From Pseudomonas sp. CC120222-01a (GTDB lineage: Bacteria > Pseudomonadota > Gammaproteobacteria > Pseudomonadales > Pseudomonadaceae): 64,000 bases of DNA. Positions 37,124 through 49,627 of this stretch are shown here, one piece after another (position 1 is the first letter of the stretch; every line of letters begins with the position of its first letter). Made by a program: the position numbers and the translations under genes. The notes under the pieces were generated by a model that was given only the letters and a program-made list of their open reading frames with translations, had not been told where the DNA came from and made no database searches. The stretch is taken from NCBI RefSeq assembly GCF_003097235.1, contig NZ_QEQQ01000007.1, positions 1 to 64,000 of the forward strand, read 5' to 3'.

Positions 37124-38923
<1,800 letters not shown>

Positions 38924-38984
38924 TCAGCGTTAAGAATGAAGCCAGGCCGCCGGCTCCATCGGGAGCGGGCGGCAGGTCGCTGGA

Positions 38985-39662
38985 TCAGACTTCGTCGGGG
39001 CTGCGCAGGTTGGTTACCGCAATGCGCTGTTCACGACGCAGGTCTTTCTGGGCTGGCATCTCGGCACGGTAGATGCCTTGATCACCAACCACCCAGGAAA
39101 GCGGGCGTCGTTCTTGGCCGATCGACTCCTGCAGCAGCATCAAGCCTTGCAGGAAAGCCTCAGGGCGTGGCGGGCAGCCAGGCACGTAGACGTCCACGGG
39201 GAGGAACTTGTCGACCCCCTGAACGACCGAGTAGATGTCGTACATGCCACCGGAGTTGGCGCACGAACCCATGGAGATGACCCACTTCGGCTCGAGCATC
39301 TGCTCGTACAGGCGCTGGATGATCGGCGCCATTTTGACGAAGCAGGTACCGGCGATGACCATGAAGTCGGCCTGACGCGGCGATGCCCGGATGACTTCGG
39401 CGCCAAAGCGGGCGATGTCGTGGGGCGCCGTGAAGGCCGTGGTCATTTCCACGTAGCAGCAGGACAGGCCGAAGTTATACGGCCAGAGGGAGTTCTTGCG
39501 ACCCCAGTTGACCGCGCCACGCATCACATCTTCAAGCTTGCCCATGAAGATGTTCTTGTGGACCTGGTCTTCGAGCAGCTGGTCGGTGACGGTTTCCCGA
39601 TCACCTACCGGGTATTGCTCGTTGGGCGCATCCGGATCGATTCTGGTGAGATTGTATTGCAT
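38985..39662 (-). CDS. nuoB: NADH-quinone oxidoreductase subunit B (N2 cluster)
   Basis: 225 aa. Carries the terminal [4Fe-4S] cluster N2; ligands are visible in [10 protein letters not shown] (tandem Cys, about 67-68), [12 protein letters not shown] and [15 protein letters not shown] at 39662 was chosen: GAGG is eight bases upstream. A TTG two codons earlier is also in frame. Ten bases from nuoA. Confidence 0.97.
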   Translation of the reverse strand: MQYNLTRIDPDAPNEQYPVGDRETVTDQLLEDQVHKNIFMGKLEDVMRGAVNWGRKNSLWPYNFGLSCCYVEMTTAFTAPHDIARFGAEVIRASPRQADFMVIAGTCFVKMAPIIQRLYEQMLEPKWVISMGSCANSGGMYDIYSVVQGVDKFLPVDVYVPGCPPRPEAFLQGLMLLQESIGQERRPLSWVVGDQGIYRAEMPAQKDLRREQRIAVTNLRSPDEV

Positions 39663-39672
39663 TGCCAAAGCC

Positions 39673-40086
39673 TCATTGTTTCAGCTTCGCTTGCCGCTTG
39701 CGGCGACCTTCGGGTGCCCAGTCAAGAGCTCCGACGCGCCATAGGTAGACAAGACCAGCCAACAGAATTGCTATGAAAACGAGTGCTTCGACGAATCCGG
39801 TCCAGCCACTTTCGCGGACGGACACAGACCATGCATACAGGAAGAGGGCTTCGATATCGAAGATCACGAACAGCATCGCGACCAGATAGAATTTGGCGGA
39901 CAGGCGCAGGCGGGCGCTGCCGACGGGCAGCATGCCGGATTCGAAGGGTTCGTTCTTGGCGCGGCCCCAGGCCTTGCTACCGAGCAGGCTGGAGAGACCG
40001 AGCATGAAGGCACACAGGCCGACGACACCCAGAAGGAAGATGGCAAAGCCCCAGTTGTGGGCGATGAGTCCTGCCGAATCGGACAT
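39673..40086 (-). CDS. nuoA: NADH-quinone oxidoreductase subunit A
   Basis: 137 aa, three membrane helices. Conserved loop [20 protein letters not shown] and the [21 protein letters not shown] helix with the acidic pair are diagnostic. First gene of the operon; AAGGA lies eight bases before the ATG. Preceded by a long AT-rich leader. Confidence 0.97.
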
Positions 40087-40467
40087 GCTAGAGATCCTTA
40101 TACAGAGACCCAGCTCTGCAGTCTGAAATAAGTAGAGCGGCGACGTGGTGTCGCAGGTGCAGTGACCAAATGTCGCAGCTGAATCAATCGGGCTGATTTT
40201 ATGGGTAAACCCGATGCAAGTAAAATTTCCGTTGCAAATTTATTCGTAGGATTTAGAACAAAACTCGCTCCTAACTGGCTGAAAGCCTTGAGATTCGGGC
40301 ATTGCATGCGGTTTTGTTAATTATGTTTCTTGCGACTGGTAACGAATTACAAACTTCGTAATGATAATTAATATCATTTGAGCTGAACCCATCTAATTGG
40401 GCTGTTCTGCACCTTGTAAAGTTCATCTGCAGATTCCCCCTACTTGTAAATGCGAAAGACTCCTGTT
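40087..40467. other. AT-rich 381-bp intergenic leader upstream of nuoA
   Basis: No convincing gene. The region is clearly richer in A+T than its surroundings, notably 40190-40440. It presumably holds the nuo promoter(s) on the minus strand. It contains a Fur-box-like palindrome (40357-40377). A 69-codon frame at 40098-40307 on the minus strand looks accidental. Confidence 0.6.
40357..40377. promoter_or_regulatory. Fur-box-like palindrome in the nuo leader
   Basis: CGTAATGATAATTAATATC (40357-40375) matches 15 of 19 positions of the Fur consensus; within it ATGATA-N5-TATCAT (40361-40377) is a perfect dyad. It is about 270 bases before nuoA. No iron gene is adjacent, so it may regulate a distal nuo promoter or an unrecognised small RNA, or be a chance match in AT-rich DNA. 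Confidence 0.45.
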
Positions 40468-41130
40468 CTAGCAGCTTCCGATGCCGCGCGCACCGCTCTG
40501 GGTCAATACTTTATCGGTTGAGCCATGACGGACTGACGATGCGATGGCCCACTGGCCGAGCCAGTAGGCGAGGATGATCAGGTAAGGCGCGGCAGCGAAT
40601 GGGCTGACGAAGCGATCGATGCCGATCAGGCTGTCGGAGAACACGAACAGGCAGGCGCCCAATGCGGCAACACCACCGCAGGCCAGCGAGCGCCAGAGCA
40701 TGGCGCTGATGGCCAGGGCGTAGACCGCGACCGGGGCCAGCAGCGGGCCAAGGCCGTGGCTGGCCAGCACGCCAAAGAGGGTTATGCCGGTGATGGCGCT
40801 CAACAGCAGTGCGGGCAGGGCGGGGCGCAGGTTCTTGCCTAAATAGGCGCGCAGGTAGGCCAGATGGGCGCAGAGGAATGCGACAAGGCCGAACACGAAC
40901 AGGTCAGCAGGGATGGCCAGGAGGATGTCGCCCAGTACCGAGAACGCCAGGCCGATGGTGATCCAGCGGCGATAGGGTGAGGCGGGGGCGGTGTAAAGCC
41001 AGGCAATCAGTGCCAAAACTGGAATGGGCTTGGCCAACAGGCCGAGCAGCGCGTTGTCGCTGGCCACTGCATATAGATAGAGGGCGGCGGCGGCCAGGGC
41101 GAGCATCATCAGGTGGCTTGGACGGGGCAT
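40468..41130 (-). CDS. YhhN/TMEM86-family membrane protein (lysoplasmalogenase-like)
   Basis: 220 aa with about eight membrane helices. Family pattern: PIPVLALIAWLYTAP near the start, FSVLGDILLAIPADLFVFGL (conserved GD) and GACLFVFSDSLIGIDRF (conserved SD). Eukaryotic TMEM86B hydrolyses lysoplasmalogen; the bacterial substrate is uncertain. ATG at 41130 has AAGGA six bases upstream; the open frame further upstream is read through a REP repeat and was rejected. Confidence 0.85.
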   Translation of the reverse strand: MPRPSHLMMLALAAAALYLYAVASDNALLGLLAKPIPVLALIAWLYTAPASPYRRWITIGLAFSVLGDILLAIPADLFVFGLVAFLCAHLAYLRAYLGKNLRPALPALLLSAITGITLFGVLASHGLGPLLAPVAVYALAISAMLWRSLACGGVAALGACLFVFSDSLIGIDRFVSPFAAAPYLIILAYWLGQWAIASSVRHGSTDKVLTQSGARGIGSC

Positions 41131-41197
41131 GGGCGGTCCTTGCTGCTGGGCTGCCACAAGCATAGCCCTGATCCTGGGAATTGCTTCAGCCTGAACC

Positions 41198-41291
41198 GGC
41201 CCTTTCGCGGGCACGCCCGCTCCCACAGGATAACCACAGCCTTCGAACTGTGCGCAGTTCCTGTGGGAGCGGGCGTGCCCGCGAAAGGGCC
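41198..41291. repeat. REP inverted pair
   Basis: Two 32-base arms (41198-41229 and 41260-41291), perfect reverse complements: ggccctttcgcgggcacgcc... facing ...ggcgtgcccgcgaaagggcc. Loop of 30 bases. Located between the YhhN-type gene start and the aceA terminator. Confidence 0.9.
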
Positions 41292-41309
41292 AGTACAGGA
41301 AAAAGAAAA

Positions 41310-41335
41310 GCCCGGGGCTTTCGCAAGCCCCGGGC
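41310..41335 (-). terminator. Rho-independent terminator of aceA
   Basis: Eleven-bp stem gcccggggctt / aagccccgggc with a four-base loop; on the minus strand it is followed by CTTTTCTTTTT. It lies 20 bases after the aceA stop codon. Confidence 0.9.
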
Positions 41336-41354
41336 CTCTGTCAGCAACCCACTA

Positions 41355-42680
<1,326 letters not shown>

Positions 42681-43170
42681 GGAAATAAACCTCGTCGCAT
42701 CGATCTTGGGTTAATTGTGCTGATGCTCGGGGCCGATCAGGGACCTGGCAGCTGTCCTGTCCGGGGGAGTGCGGCGGCGAACGCGAAGGCTCGAAGGGGA
42801 AGGAGGTGCAGGTCAGGCGCAGGTGTGCTCCGGCAGGTCGGCTCGTGGTTGCCTTGCTGCGGTGCTACGCGATTGCCATTACTGCGGTGATGCGCTTCCG
42901 TCCCTCGGGACAACTTCTTCGTTGCAGTCGCAATCCCGTCGAACCGCCTTGTGGGCCGTATAGACACGAGGTGCCTCCAGGGGTGGGAGGAGTACGCCTC
43001 GAAGGCCCTTGCCAGGGCCCCTGATTAGCGGGAGCGAGGCCATCATGCCTTTGGGAAAAAGACCCTGTCAACGGTTTTGTAGTGCTTTTTTCTACTTACT
43101 ACATCTTTGGTCTAGTGCGACTTGGCGGTCAGTTTCAAGGCCTTTGGTCGAGGCCTTGAATTGCCTGGGA
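42681..43170. other. 490-bp intergenic region upstream of aceA
   Basis: No convincing coding sequence; short frames lack ribosome sites. It must include the aceA promoter on the minus strand. A stem TTCAAGGCC / GGCCTTGAA (43134-43160) follows the end of the secretin-like gene but has no T run on either strand. A small hairpin at 43009-43024 (gcccttgccagggc) is also seen. The T-rich stretch 43086-43110 is unusual for the local composition. Confidence 0.6.
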
Positions 43171-43905
43171 TCAGTCCAGAAGGTCGACTTTGACGCGCAA
43201 AGTCATGTTTTCACCCCGTTGTGTGCTGTAAGTGCGACTTGACGGGTTGCGCTCGGCTTGGCTCTGCTGGTTGTAGCCGGCCAGGGTGATCCACTCGCCG
43301 AGCCTGCCACTGATTGTCGTGTCGGTACTTTGCACTTTCACTACATCGGCACGTTCCTGGCTCATTCGGTCGTTATTGGTGCTTATTTGCAGGCGAACCG
43401 TATCGCCGCTCAGGCTCGGCGTGACGTAGAAACCCTGGGTCACATTGCGGTATTCGGTGTTGCTCTGAATGCGCCCGTAGCCATCGGTGCTGGTGCTGGT
43501 GATCGGGATGCTCTGGCCGATCTGGATCAGCGCGGGTTGGCCTTCGCTGGCCTGGATTTGCTGCAATCCGCCATCGCGGTTGCTGGTGCCGTAGCGGATG
43601 ACCTGGCCGTTGCCGCGGTTGTCCTGGTAGTTGCTGTCATTGTTGTCGACGCTGATCAGCAGGCGTTTGGGGGTGGTGTCCAGCTGTTGCAGCAGGGCGC
43701 GCAGGTCGTCGATGCGTTCGGGGCTGGCATTGACGATCAGCTTGTTCTCGAAGGCGCTGACCGTGCCGTCGCGGCCGATGAAGGCCTGGGCGGCAGGCAG
43801 CAGTTCGGCGCTGCTGCGATGCTGCAGGGGCACCACCTCGGTGGCGGCCTGGGCGGTGAGGCTGGTGGCCAGCAACAGGGCAGTGAAGAGGGGGCGTAGC
43901 GGCAT
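43171..43905 (-). CDS. Orphan secretin N-domain-like periplasmic protein
   Basis: 244 aa with signal peptide (FTALLLATSLTAQAATEV). The segment EVVPLQHRSSAELLPAAQAF, then SAFENKLIVNASPERIDDLR and ALLQQLDTTPKRLLISVD is a secretin short (NolW-like N) domain. The rest (IQIGQSIPITST..., GFYVTPSLSGDTVRLQIST, ISGRLGEWITLAGYN) resembles the start of the secretin beta domain, but the pore-forming C-terminal part of full secretins is missing. No type II/III or pilus genes are nearby. Start at 43905 is favoured by GGAG nine bases upstream. Confidence 0.75.
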   Translation of the reverse strand: MPLRPLFTALLLATSLTAQAATEVVPLQHRSSAELLPAAQAFIGRDGTVSAFENKLIVNASPERIDDLRALLQQLDTTPKRLLISVDNNDSNYQDNRGNGQVIRYGTSNRDGGLQQIQASEGQPALIQIGQSIPITSTSTDGYGRIQSNTEYRNVTQGFYVTPSLSGDTVRLQISTNNDRMSQERADVVKVQSTDTTISGRLGEWITLAGYNQQSQAERNPSSRTYSTQRGENMTLRVKVDLLD

Positions 43906-44047
43906 GTCCATGATCTCCGCAGGTGGAATCAACATGATGGCAAATTTGTCAGATATTTGCCGGGCCTGGATCACAGCTGTCCGTATGCATGGCTGCCATG
44001 GAAAGGGAGAAGGGTGTTTTATCTTCTTTTATCTTGTAGGCTATAAA

Positions 44048-44065
44048 TTATAGTCGTTACGATAA
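44048..44065. promoter_or_regulatory. Palindrome in the promoter of the ATPase gene
   Basis: TTATAGTCGTTACGATAA is an interrupted dyad (TTAT-n-GT-n4-AC-n-ATAA) 15 bases before the ATPase ATG, inside an AT-rich promoter-like patch (TTGTAG...TATAAAT). It looks like an operator for an unknown or self-acting repressor. Confidence 0.4.
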
Positions 44066-44079
44066 TTGAGGATAATGAC

Positions 44080-45240
44080 ATGTCACCCTCCCGCCCGTTG
44101 CTGCGTCGCGAACAGTTGGCCAAAGCCCTGGCCCAGGACCTGGCCGGCGAGTCGTTGGTCGATTACAGCTCGGGCATGTTCCTGGCTGCGCCTCGGCGTA
44201 CCGGCAAGAGCACCTTCCTCAACAACGACTTCATCCCTGAGTGCGTGCAGCGTGGCTGGCTGCCGGTGTATGTCGATCTGTGGTCGGACCGCGATGCCGC
44301 CCCGGCCGATCTGATCAGCGGCGCGATCGGTACCGCGCTGGGCCGTTTCGAGGGTGCGTTGCCCAAGGCCGCGAAGAAAGCGGGCATCGACAAGATCAAC
44401 CTGCTGCGTACCCTCAGTTGGGACTTCACCCGCCCGCAACTGCCAGCCGGTACCACCCTGGCCCAGGCGTTGGCGGTGCTGCACCAGGTGTCAGGGCAGA
44501 TGGTGGTACTGATCATCGATGAAGCGCAGCACGCGCTCAACAGTGAAGATGGCCTCAATGCCATGTTCGCCCTCAAGGCGGCGCGCGACCATCTCAATCG
44601 TGGAGACCGCCCGGACGGCCTGCGCCTGGTGTTCACCGGGTCCAGCCGTGACAAGCTCGCCAACCTGGTGCTCAAGAGCAAGCAGCCGTTCTTCGGTGCC
44701 AGCATCACCCCGTTTCCGTTGTTGGGGCGCGAGTATGTCGGCTTCATTACCGAGCTGTGGAACCGCCGTCTGGCCGACAGCAACCAGTTCAAGGCCGAGG
44801 ATCTGGAATATGCCTTTGAGTTGGTGGGGCGGCGGCCAGAAATGCTCAACAAGTTGCTGGCTGAGGTCAGTGTGGGGTTGGGCGAAGCGGCCAACTTGGG
44901 CGAGTTGTTGCGCACCGGCGCGCTCAACCACCAGGCTGGGGTGTGGAGTGACTACGAAAGTGCCTGGAACGAGTTGTCGCCGTTGCAACAGGCTGTGCTT
45001 GAGGTCATGGCCGACCGCGCGCAGGTCCGGCAGCCGTTCTCGCCGTTTACCGAGCAGACCATGATCGATGTCGCACGCAAGCTGGAGCAGGCCGGGGCCA
45101 ACGTCAACGCCAGCACGCCCAATGTGCAGAAGGCCCTGGATGCGCTGCGCGACAAGGAGCTGGTGTGGAAGGCCAACCGTGGCGAGTACGCCCTGGAGGA
45201 TGCGTCGATGGCGCAGTGGCTGACCCGTACAGGCCGATAG
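44080..45240 (+). CDS. Solitary AAA/STAND-type ATPase with C-terminal winged helix
   Basis: 386 aa. Walker A GMFLAAPRRTGKSTFL (about 32-47), Walker B GQMVVLIIDEAQHAL (about 140-153), sensor-like RLVFTGSSRDKLANL. The layout (ATPase, helical lid with LLGREYVGFITELWNRRLAD, then a winged-helix tail around LQQAVLEVMADR and VQKALDALRDKELVWKANRG) recalls the archaeal-type ATPase/STAND group, many of which switch stress or defence pathways. It stands alone between an orphan secretin-like gene and a SulP transporter. The upstream 170 bases are AT-rich with a palindrome. Function unknown. Confidence 0.75.
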   Translation: MSPSRPLLRREQLAKALAQDLAGESLVDYSSGMFLAAPRRTGKSTFLNNDFIPECVQRGWLPVYVDLWSDRDAAPADLISGAIGTALGRFEGALPKAAKKAGIDKINLLRTLSWDFTRPQLPAGTTLAQALAVLHQVSGQMVVLIIDEAQHALNSEDGLNAMFALKAARDHLNRGDRPDGLRLVFTGSSRDKLANLVLKSKQPFFGASITPFPLLGREYVGFITELWNRRLADSNQFKAEDLEYAFELVGRRPEMLNKLLAEVSVGLGEAANLGELLRTGALNHQAGVWSDYESAWNELSPLQQAVLEVMADRAQVRQPFSPFTEQTMIDVARKLEQAGANVNASTPNVQKALDALRDKELVWKANRGEYALEDASMAQWLTRTGR

Positions 45241-45333
45241 CATGCCTCGCGGTGGCCGTTGTCAGACAAATTCCGTAACATCGCGCCCCTTGTTTTTCCG
45301 TACCGTCCGCCCGGACCGCACCACAGGATGCCC

Positions 45334-46776
45334 ATGAAACCCGCCCGACTACGCGCCGACCTGCTCGCCGGCCTGACCACTTCGTTCGCCCTGGTGCCCG
45401 AGTGCATCGCCTTCGCCCTGGTAGCCCACCTCAACCCTTTGATGGGCCTGTATGGCGCCTTCATCATCTGCACCCTGACGGCGCTGTTCGGCGGCCGCCC
45501 GGGGATGATCTCCGGTGCCGCAGGCTCCATGGCGGTGGTGATCGTCGCACTGGTGGTGCAACACGGTGTGCAATACCTGCTGGCCACGGTGCTGCTGGGC
45601 GGGGTGGTGATGATCCTGTTCGGCCTGCTGCGCCTGGGCAAGCTGGTGCGGCTGGTGCCGTACCCGGTGATGCTCGGCTTCGTCAACGGCCTGGCGATCG
45701 TCATCGCCATGGCCCAGCTCGAGCACTTCAAGGACGGTGAGCACTGGCTCAGCGGCGCACCGCTGTACCTGATGATCGGCCTGGTGGCGCTGACCATGCT
45801 GGTGGTCTACGTGCTGCCGAAGCTGACCCGTGCGGTGCCGCCGGCACTGGTGGCGATCCTCGGGGTTGGCGTGGCGGTGTACCTGCTTGACCTGCCGACG
45901 CGCACCCTCGGCGACATGGCGCACATCGCAGGTGGCCTGCCACAGCTGGCTTTGCCGCAGGTGCCGTGGAACCTGGAAACCCTGAAGATCATCGCCCCTT
46001 ACGCGGTGCTGATGGCCATGGTCGGCCTGCTGGAAACCCTGCTGACTCTCAACCTCACCGACGAGATCACCGAGAGCCGTGGCTACCCGGACCGCGAATG
46101 CGTGGCCCTGGGGGCGGCCAACATGGTCTCCGGCCTGTGCGGTGGCATGGGTGGCTGCGCGATGATCGGCCAGACCGTGATCAACCTCAGCTCCAACGGC
46201 CGTGGCCGGTTGTCGGGCGTGGTGGCCGGGGTGATGATCCTGCTGTTCGTGCTGTTCCTGTCGCCGCTGATCGAACGCATTCCGCTGGCGGCGCTGGTCG
46301 GGGTGATGTTCGTGGTAGCCCAGCAGACCTTCGCCTGGGCCTCGCTGCGGGTATTGCACAAGGTGCCGGTGAGCGATGTGCTGGCGATCATCGCGGTGAC
46401 CGTGGTGACGGTGTTCACCGACCTGGCCACGGCGGTGCTGTTCGGTATTGTCATCGCGGCGGTGAACTTTGCCTGGCAGCACGCCCGCGAGCTGTATGCC
46501 GACAGCCACGAGGACGGGGAAGGTGGCAAGCATTACCAGGTGCATGGCACGCTGTTCTTTGCCTCGACCACGCCGTTTCTCAACCAGTTCGACCCCGCCA
46601 AAGACCCGGCCAAGGTCACCCTCGATTGCCAGCACCTGAGCTTTGTCGATTATTCGGCGATTGCGGCGTTGAAGACCCTGCGTGAGCGTTATGCCAAGGC
46701 CGGCAAGCACCTGCGCGTGGTGCATCTGTCGGAGCGCTGCAAGAAGCTGCTGAAGCGGGCTGGCGAGCAGCACTGA
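45334..46776 (+). CDS. SulP-family inorganic anion transporter with STAS domain
   Basis: 480 aa. About 10-12 membrane helices starting RADLLAGLTTSFALVPECIA, the classic SulP opening, plus FGGRPGMISGAAGSMAVVIV. The C-terminal STAS domain (about 400-480) contains VTLDCQHLSFVDYSAIAAL, with DYSA in place of the DSSG phosphorylation loop. Substrate may be sulfate, bicarbonate or another anion. Either ATG 45328 or 45334 could be used; AGGA is five bases before the second. Confidence 0.88.
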   Translation: MKPARLRADLLAGLTTSFALVPECIAFALVAHLNPLMGLYGAFIICTLTALFGGRPGMISGAAGSMAVVIVALVVQHGVQYLLATVLLGGVVMILFGLLRLGKLVRLVPYPVMLGFVNGLAIVIAMAQLEHFKDGEHWLSGAPLYLMIGLVALTMLVVYVLPKLTRAVPPALVAILGVGVAVYLLDLPTRTLGDMAHIAGGLPQLALPQVPWNLETLKIIAPYAVLMAMVGLLETLLTLNLTDEITESRGYPDRECVALGAANMVSGLCGGMGGCAMIGQTVINLSSNGRGRLSGVVAGVMILLFVLFLSPLIERIPLAALVGVMFVVAQQTFAWASLRVLHKVPVSDVLAIIAVTVVTVFTDLATAVLFGIVIAAVNFAWQHARELYADSHEDGEGGKHYQVHGTLFFASTTPFLNQFDPAKDPAKVTLDCQHLSFVDYSAIAALKTLRERYAKAGKHLRVVHLSERCKKLLKRAGEQH

Positions 46777-46792
46777 AGTTCTGTGCTACTTA

Positions 46793-46875
46793 TGCCGGCC
46801 TCTTCGCGGCTAAAGCCGCTCCCACAGGGGGATGCGATCCCTGTGGGAGCGGCTTTAGCCGCGAAGAGGCCGGCA
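46793..46875. repeat. REP inverted pair
   Basis: Two 37-base arms (46793-46829 and 46839-46875), perfect complements: tgccggcctcttcgcggc... and ...gccgcgaagaggccggca, loop of nine bases. Located between the convergent SulP and EF-G2 genes; likely acts as bidirectional terminator. Confidence 0.92.
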
Positions 46876-46885
46876 CAGGAGAACG

Positions 46886-48997
46886 TCATTCCCCGCGGTT
46901 CTTCTTGACGATGCCATCGGCAATGCTCGCCGGTGCCTCGGCATAGCGGGTGAACTCCATCGAAAAACTCGCCCGCCCCTGGGTCATCGAGCGCATCGAG
47001 GTGGCATAGCCGAACATCTCGCCCAACGGCACCTCGGCGCGGATCACCTTGCCCGCCGGTGTCTCATCGCCATCCTGGATCATGCCCCGGCGCCGGCTCA
47101 AGTCGCCGAGGATATCGCCCTGGTACTCCTCCGGCGTCACCACTTCGACCTTCATCACCGGCTCCAGCAACACCGCGCCGCCTTTCTGCGACAACTGCTT
47201 GGTGGCCATGGAGGCGGCGATCTTGTAGGCCATTTCGTTGGAGTCGACGTCGTGGTACGAGCCGTCGAATACCGCCGCCTTCAGGTTGATCAGCGGGTAA
47301 CCGGCCAGCACGCCGTTCTTCATCTGCTCCTCGATGCCTTTCTGGATCGCCGGGATGTACTCACGCGGCACCACGCCGCCGACGATCTCGTTGACGAACT
47401 CCAGGCCTTCCTTGCCTTCATCGCCAGGGGCAAAGCGGATCCAGCAGTGGCCATACTGGCCGCGCCCGCCGGACTGGCGAACGAAGCGGCCCTCGATCTC
47501 GCAGGTATTGCGGATCTTCTCGCGGTAAGCCACCTGCGGCTTGCCGATGTTGGCGTCGACGTTGAACTCGCGTTTCATGCGGTCGACGATGATGTCCAGG
47601 TGCAGTTCGCCCATGCCGGAGATGATGGTCTGGCCGGTTTCTTCATCGGTGCGCACACGGAACGACGGGTCTTCCTGGGCCAGCTTGCCCAGGGCGATGC
47701 CCATCTTCTCCTGGTCGCCCTTGGTCTTCGGTTCCACCGCCACCGAGATCACCGGGTCGGGGAAGTCCATGCGTTCGAGGATGATCGGCTTGTCCATGTC
47801 GCACAGGGTGTCACCGGTGGTGACGTCCTTCATGCCGATCAGCGCAGCGATATCGCCTGCGCACACGTCCTTGATCTCGGCGCGCTGGTTGGCATGCATC
47901 TGCACCATGCGGCCGATGCGTTCCTTCTTGCCTTTCACCGAATTGAGTACGGCGTTGCCTGAGCTGAGCACGCCGGAATATACCCGGGCGAAGGTCAGGG
48001 TGCCGACGAAGGGGTCGGTGGCGATCTTGAAGGCCAGGGCAGAGAAGGGCTCTTTATCGTCGGCGTGCCGCTCCAGGTGCTTTTCTTCGTCGTCCGGGTC
48101 GGTGCCCTTGATCGCCGGGATTTCCGAGGGCGCGGGCAGGTAGTCGATCACCGCGTCGAGCATCAGCGGTACGCCTTTGTTCTTGAACGAAGAGCCGAGA
48201 ATGGTCGGGACGATTTCATTGGCGATGGTGCGTTGGCGCAAGGCCGCCTTGATTTCATCGACGCTCAGTTCCTCGCCTTCGAGAAACTTCATGGTCAGCT
48301 CATCGTTGGCTTCGGCGGCGGCCTCGATCATGTGTGCACGCCATTCGTCGGCCAGTGCCTGCAGTTCGGCGGGAATGGCTTCTTCGCGGTAGCTGGTGCC
48401 CTGGTCGTTGTCGTTCCAGTAGATCGCCTTCATCTTCACCAGGTCGATCTGGCCGATGAAGTTCTCCTCGCTGCCGATGGCCAGCTGGATTGGCACCGGG
48501 TGGTGACCCAAGCGCTGGTCGATCTGCTTGACCACGCGCAGGAAGTCGGCGCCCTGGCGGTCCATCTTGTTGATGTAGGCCAGGCGCGGCACGTGGTACT
48601 TGTTGGCCTGGCGCCAGACTGTCTCCGATTGCGGCTCGACGCCGTCGGCGCCGCTGAACACCACCACCGCGCCGTCGAGCACGCGCAGCGAGCGCTCCAC
48701 CTCGATGGTGAAGTCGACGTGGCCGGGGGTGTCGATGATGTTGAAACGGTACTTGTCGGCGAACTGCTTGGTCGAGCCTTGCCAGAAGGCTGTGGTCGCC
48801 GCCGAAGTGATGGTGATGCCGCGTTCCTGTTCCTGGGCCATCCAGTCCATGGTCGCGGCGCCATCGTGCACCTCGCCCATCTTGTGGTTGACCCCGGTGT
48901 AGAACAGGATGCGTTCGGTGGTCGTGGTCTTGCCAGCGTCCACGTGGGCGACGATGCCGATATTGCGGTACAGCTCGATGGGCGTTGTACGGGCCAT
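46886..48997 (-). CDS. fusB: Elongation factor G, second copy (EF-G2)
   Basis: 703 aa translational GTPase. G1 AHVDAGKTT (about 17-25), G3 DTPGHVDF (about 90), G4 [10 protein letters not shown] (about 144), effector [10 protein letters not shown] (about 59). Domains II-V intact ([33 protein letters not shown]). Not flanked by rpsL, rpsG or tuf, so this is the stand-alone paralogue found in pseudomonads rather than the str-operon copy. It may specialise in translocation or recycling; that is inference. Confidence 0.92.
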   Translation of the reverse strand: MARTTPIELYRNIGIVAHVDAGKTTTTERILFYTGVNHKMGEVHDGAATMDWMAQEQERGITITSAATTAFWQGSTKQFADKYRFNIIDTPGHVDFTIEVERSLRVLDGAVVVFSGADGVEPQSETVWRQANKYHVPRLAYINKMDRQGADFLRVVKQIDQRLGHHPVPIQLAIGSEENFIGQIDLVKMKAIYWNDNDQGTSYREEAIPAELQALADEWRAHMIEAAAEANDELTMKFLEGEELSVDEIKAALRQRTIANEIVPTILGSSFKNKGVPLMLDAVIDYLPAPSEIPAIKGTDPDDEEKHLERHADDKEPFSALAFKIATDPFVGTLTFARVYSGVLSSGNAVLNSVKGKKERIGRMVQMHANQRAEIKDVCAGDIAALIGMKDVTTGDTLCDMDKPIILERMDFPDPVISVAVEPKTKGDQEKMGIALGKLAQEDPSFRVRTDEETGQTIISGMGELHLDIIVDRMKREFNVDANIGKPQVAYREKIRNTCEIEGRFVRQSGGRGQYGHCWIRFAPGDEGKEGLEFVNEIVGGVVPREYIPAIQKGIEEQMKNGVLAGYPLINLKAAVFDGSYHDVDSNEMAYKIAASMATKQLSQKGGAVLLEPVMKVEVVTPEEYQGDILGDLSRRRGMIQDGDETPAGKVIRAEVPLGEMFGYATSMRSMTQGRASFSMEFTRYAEAPASIADGIVKKNRGE

Positions 48998-49070
48998 GGC
49001 GGGCTACCTGCGGATGGGCGGATTCCCCCACGGTAGCAGAGCGGGGAAATCCTGCCTGACCGCCGGGCCG

Positions 49071-49496
49071 TCAGTCAGCCTGGGCTTGCAGCATCCATTG
49101 GCCGTCGATTTCGCGGGCCAGGCCGCTGGCCGGCAGCAGGGCCAGCAGGCGCTGGTGCAGGGCGGCTTCGGTGAAGGTCTTGAGGGTGGTCAGGTCCAGC
49201 GCGCCGAGCAGCGTAAGGTCGGCCTTGGTGTACGACAGCCAGGCCTTTTTCAGTACCTGGGCGACGTCACTCCCGGCGGTGCTGGCGAAGCGGCGGTGCC
49301 ACGGGCGGCCTTCGAAGGTGAAGTTGTGTGCGTGGCTGTAGGTGCTTTCGTCGCTGCCTTCGGCGCAGCGGTGGCAGCGGCACGGGCCTTCGCCAAAGGC
49401 GTTGCGCAGGTAGCTGTTGAAATCCACGACGGGCTTGAGGGTCAGGCGTTTGTCGACCTCGAACAGGTCGGCGATCAGGGGTTCTTCGGCGCTCAC
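49071..49496 (-). CDS. Conserved hypothetical protein with CRCHRC motif
   Basis: 141 aa, soluble, mainly helical. A cysteine cluster GEGPCRCHRCAEG (about 36-48) followed by histidines (YSHAHNF, RPWHRRF) could bind zinc or another metal. No family recognised. A ribosome site is weak. Codon use matches the neighbourhood. It is divergent from the following small gene. Confidence 0.65.
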   Translation of the reverse strand: MSAEEPLIADLFEVDKRLTLKPVVDFNSYLRNAFGEGPCRCHRCAEGSDESTYSHAHNFTFEGRPWHRRFASTAGSDVAQVLKKAWLSYTKADLTLLGALDLTTLKTFTEAALHQRLLALLPASGLAREIDGQWMLQAQAD

Positions 49497-49627
49497 TCAG
49501 GTGTCCTCGTGTGGTGTGGCGTGCATCGGCGGGCACCCTAACAGATCGGGGCAGCTTTTGCAGGCCCGGCCTCTTCCGCGTACTCTACGCGCCCATCTAC
49601 CCCGACACCCTTTTGAGGTAACCCCGC

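Noticed and set aside
40098..40307. 69-codon minus-strand frame before nuoA
   Set aside because: No ribosome site, no family; lies in the AT-rich leader.
43134..43160. Stem TTCAAGGCC/GGCCTTGAA after the secretin-like gene as terminator
   Set aside because: No T run follows it on either strand; kept only as a comment on the intergenic region.
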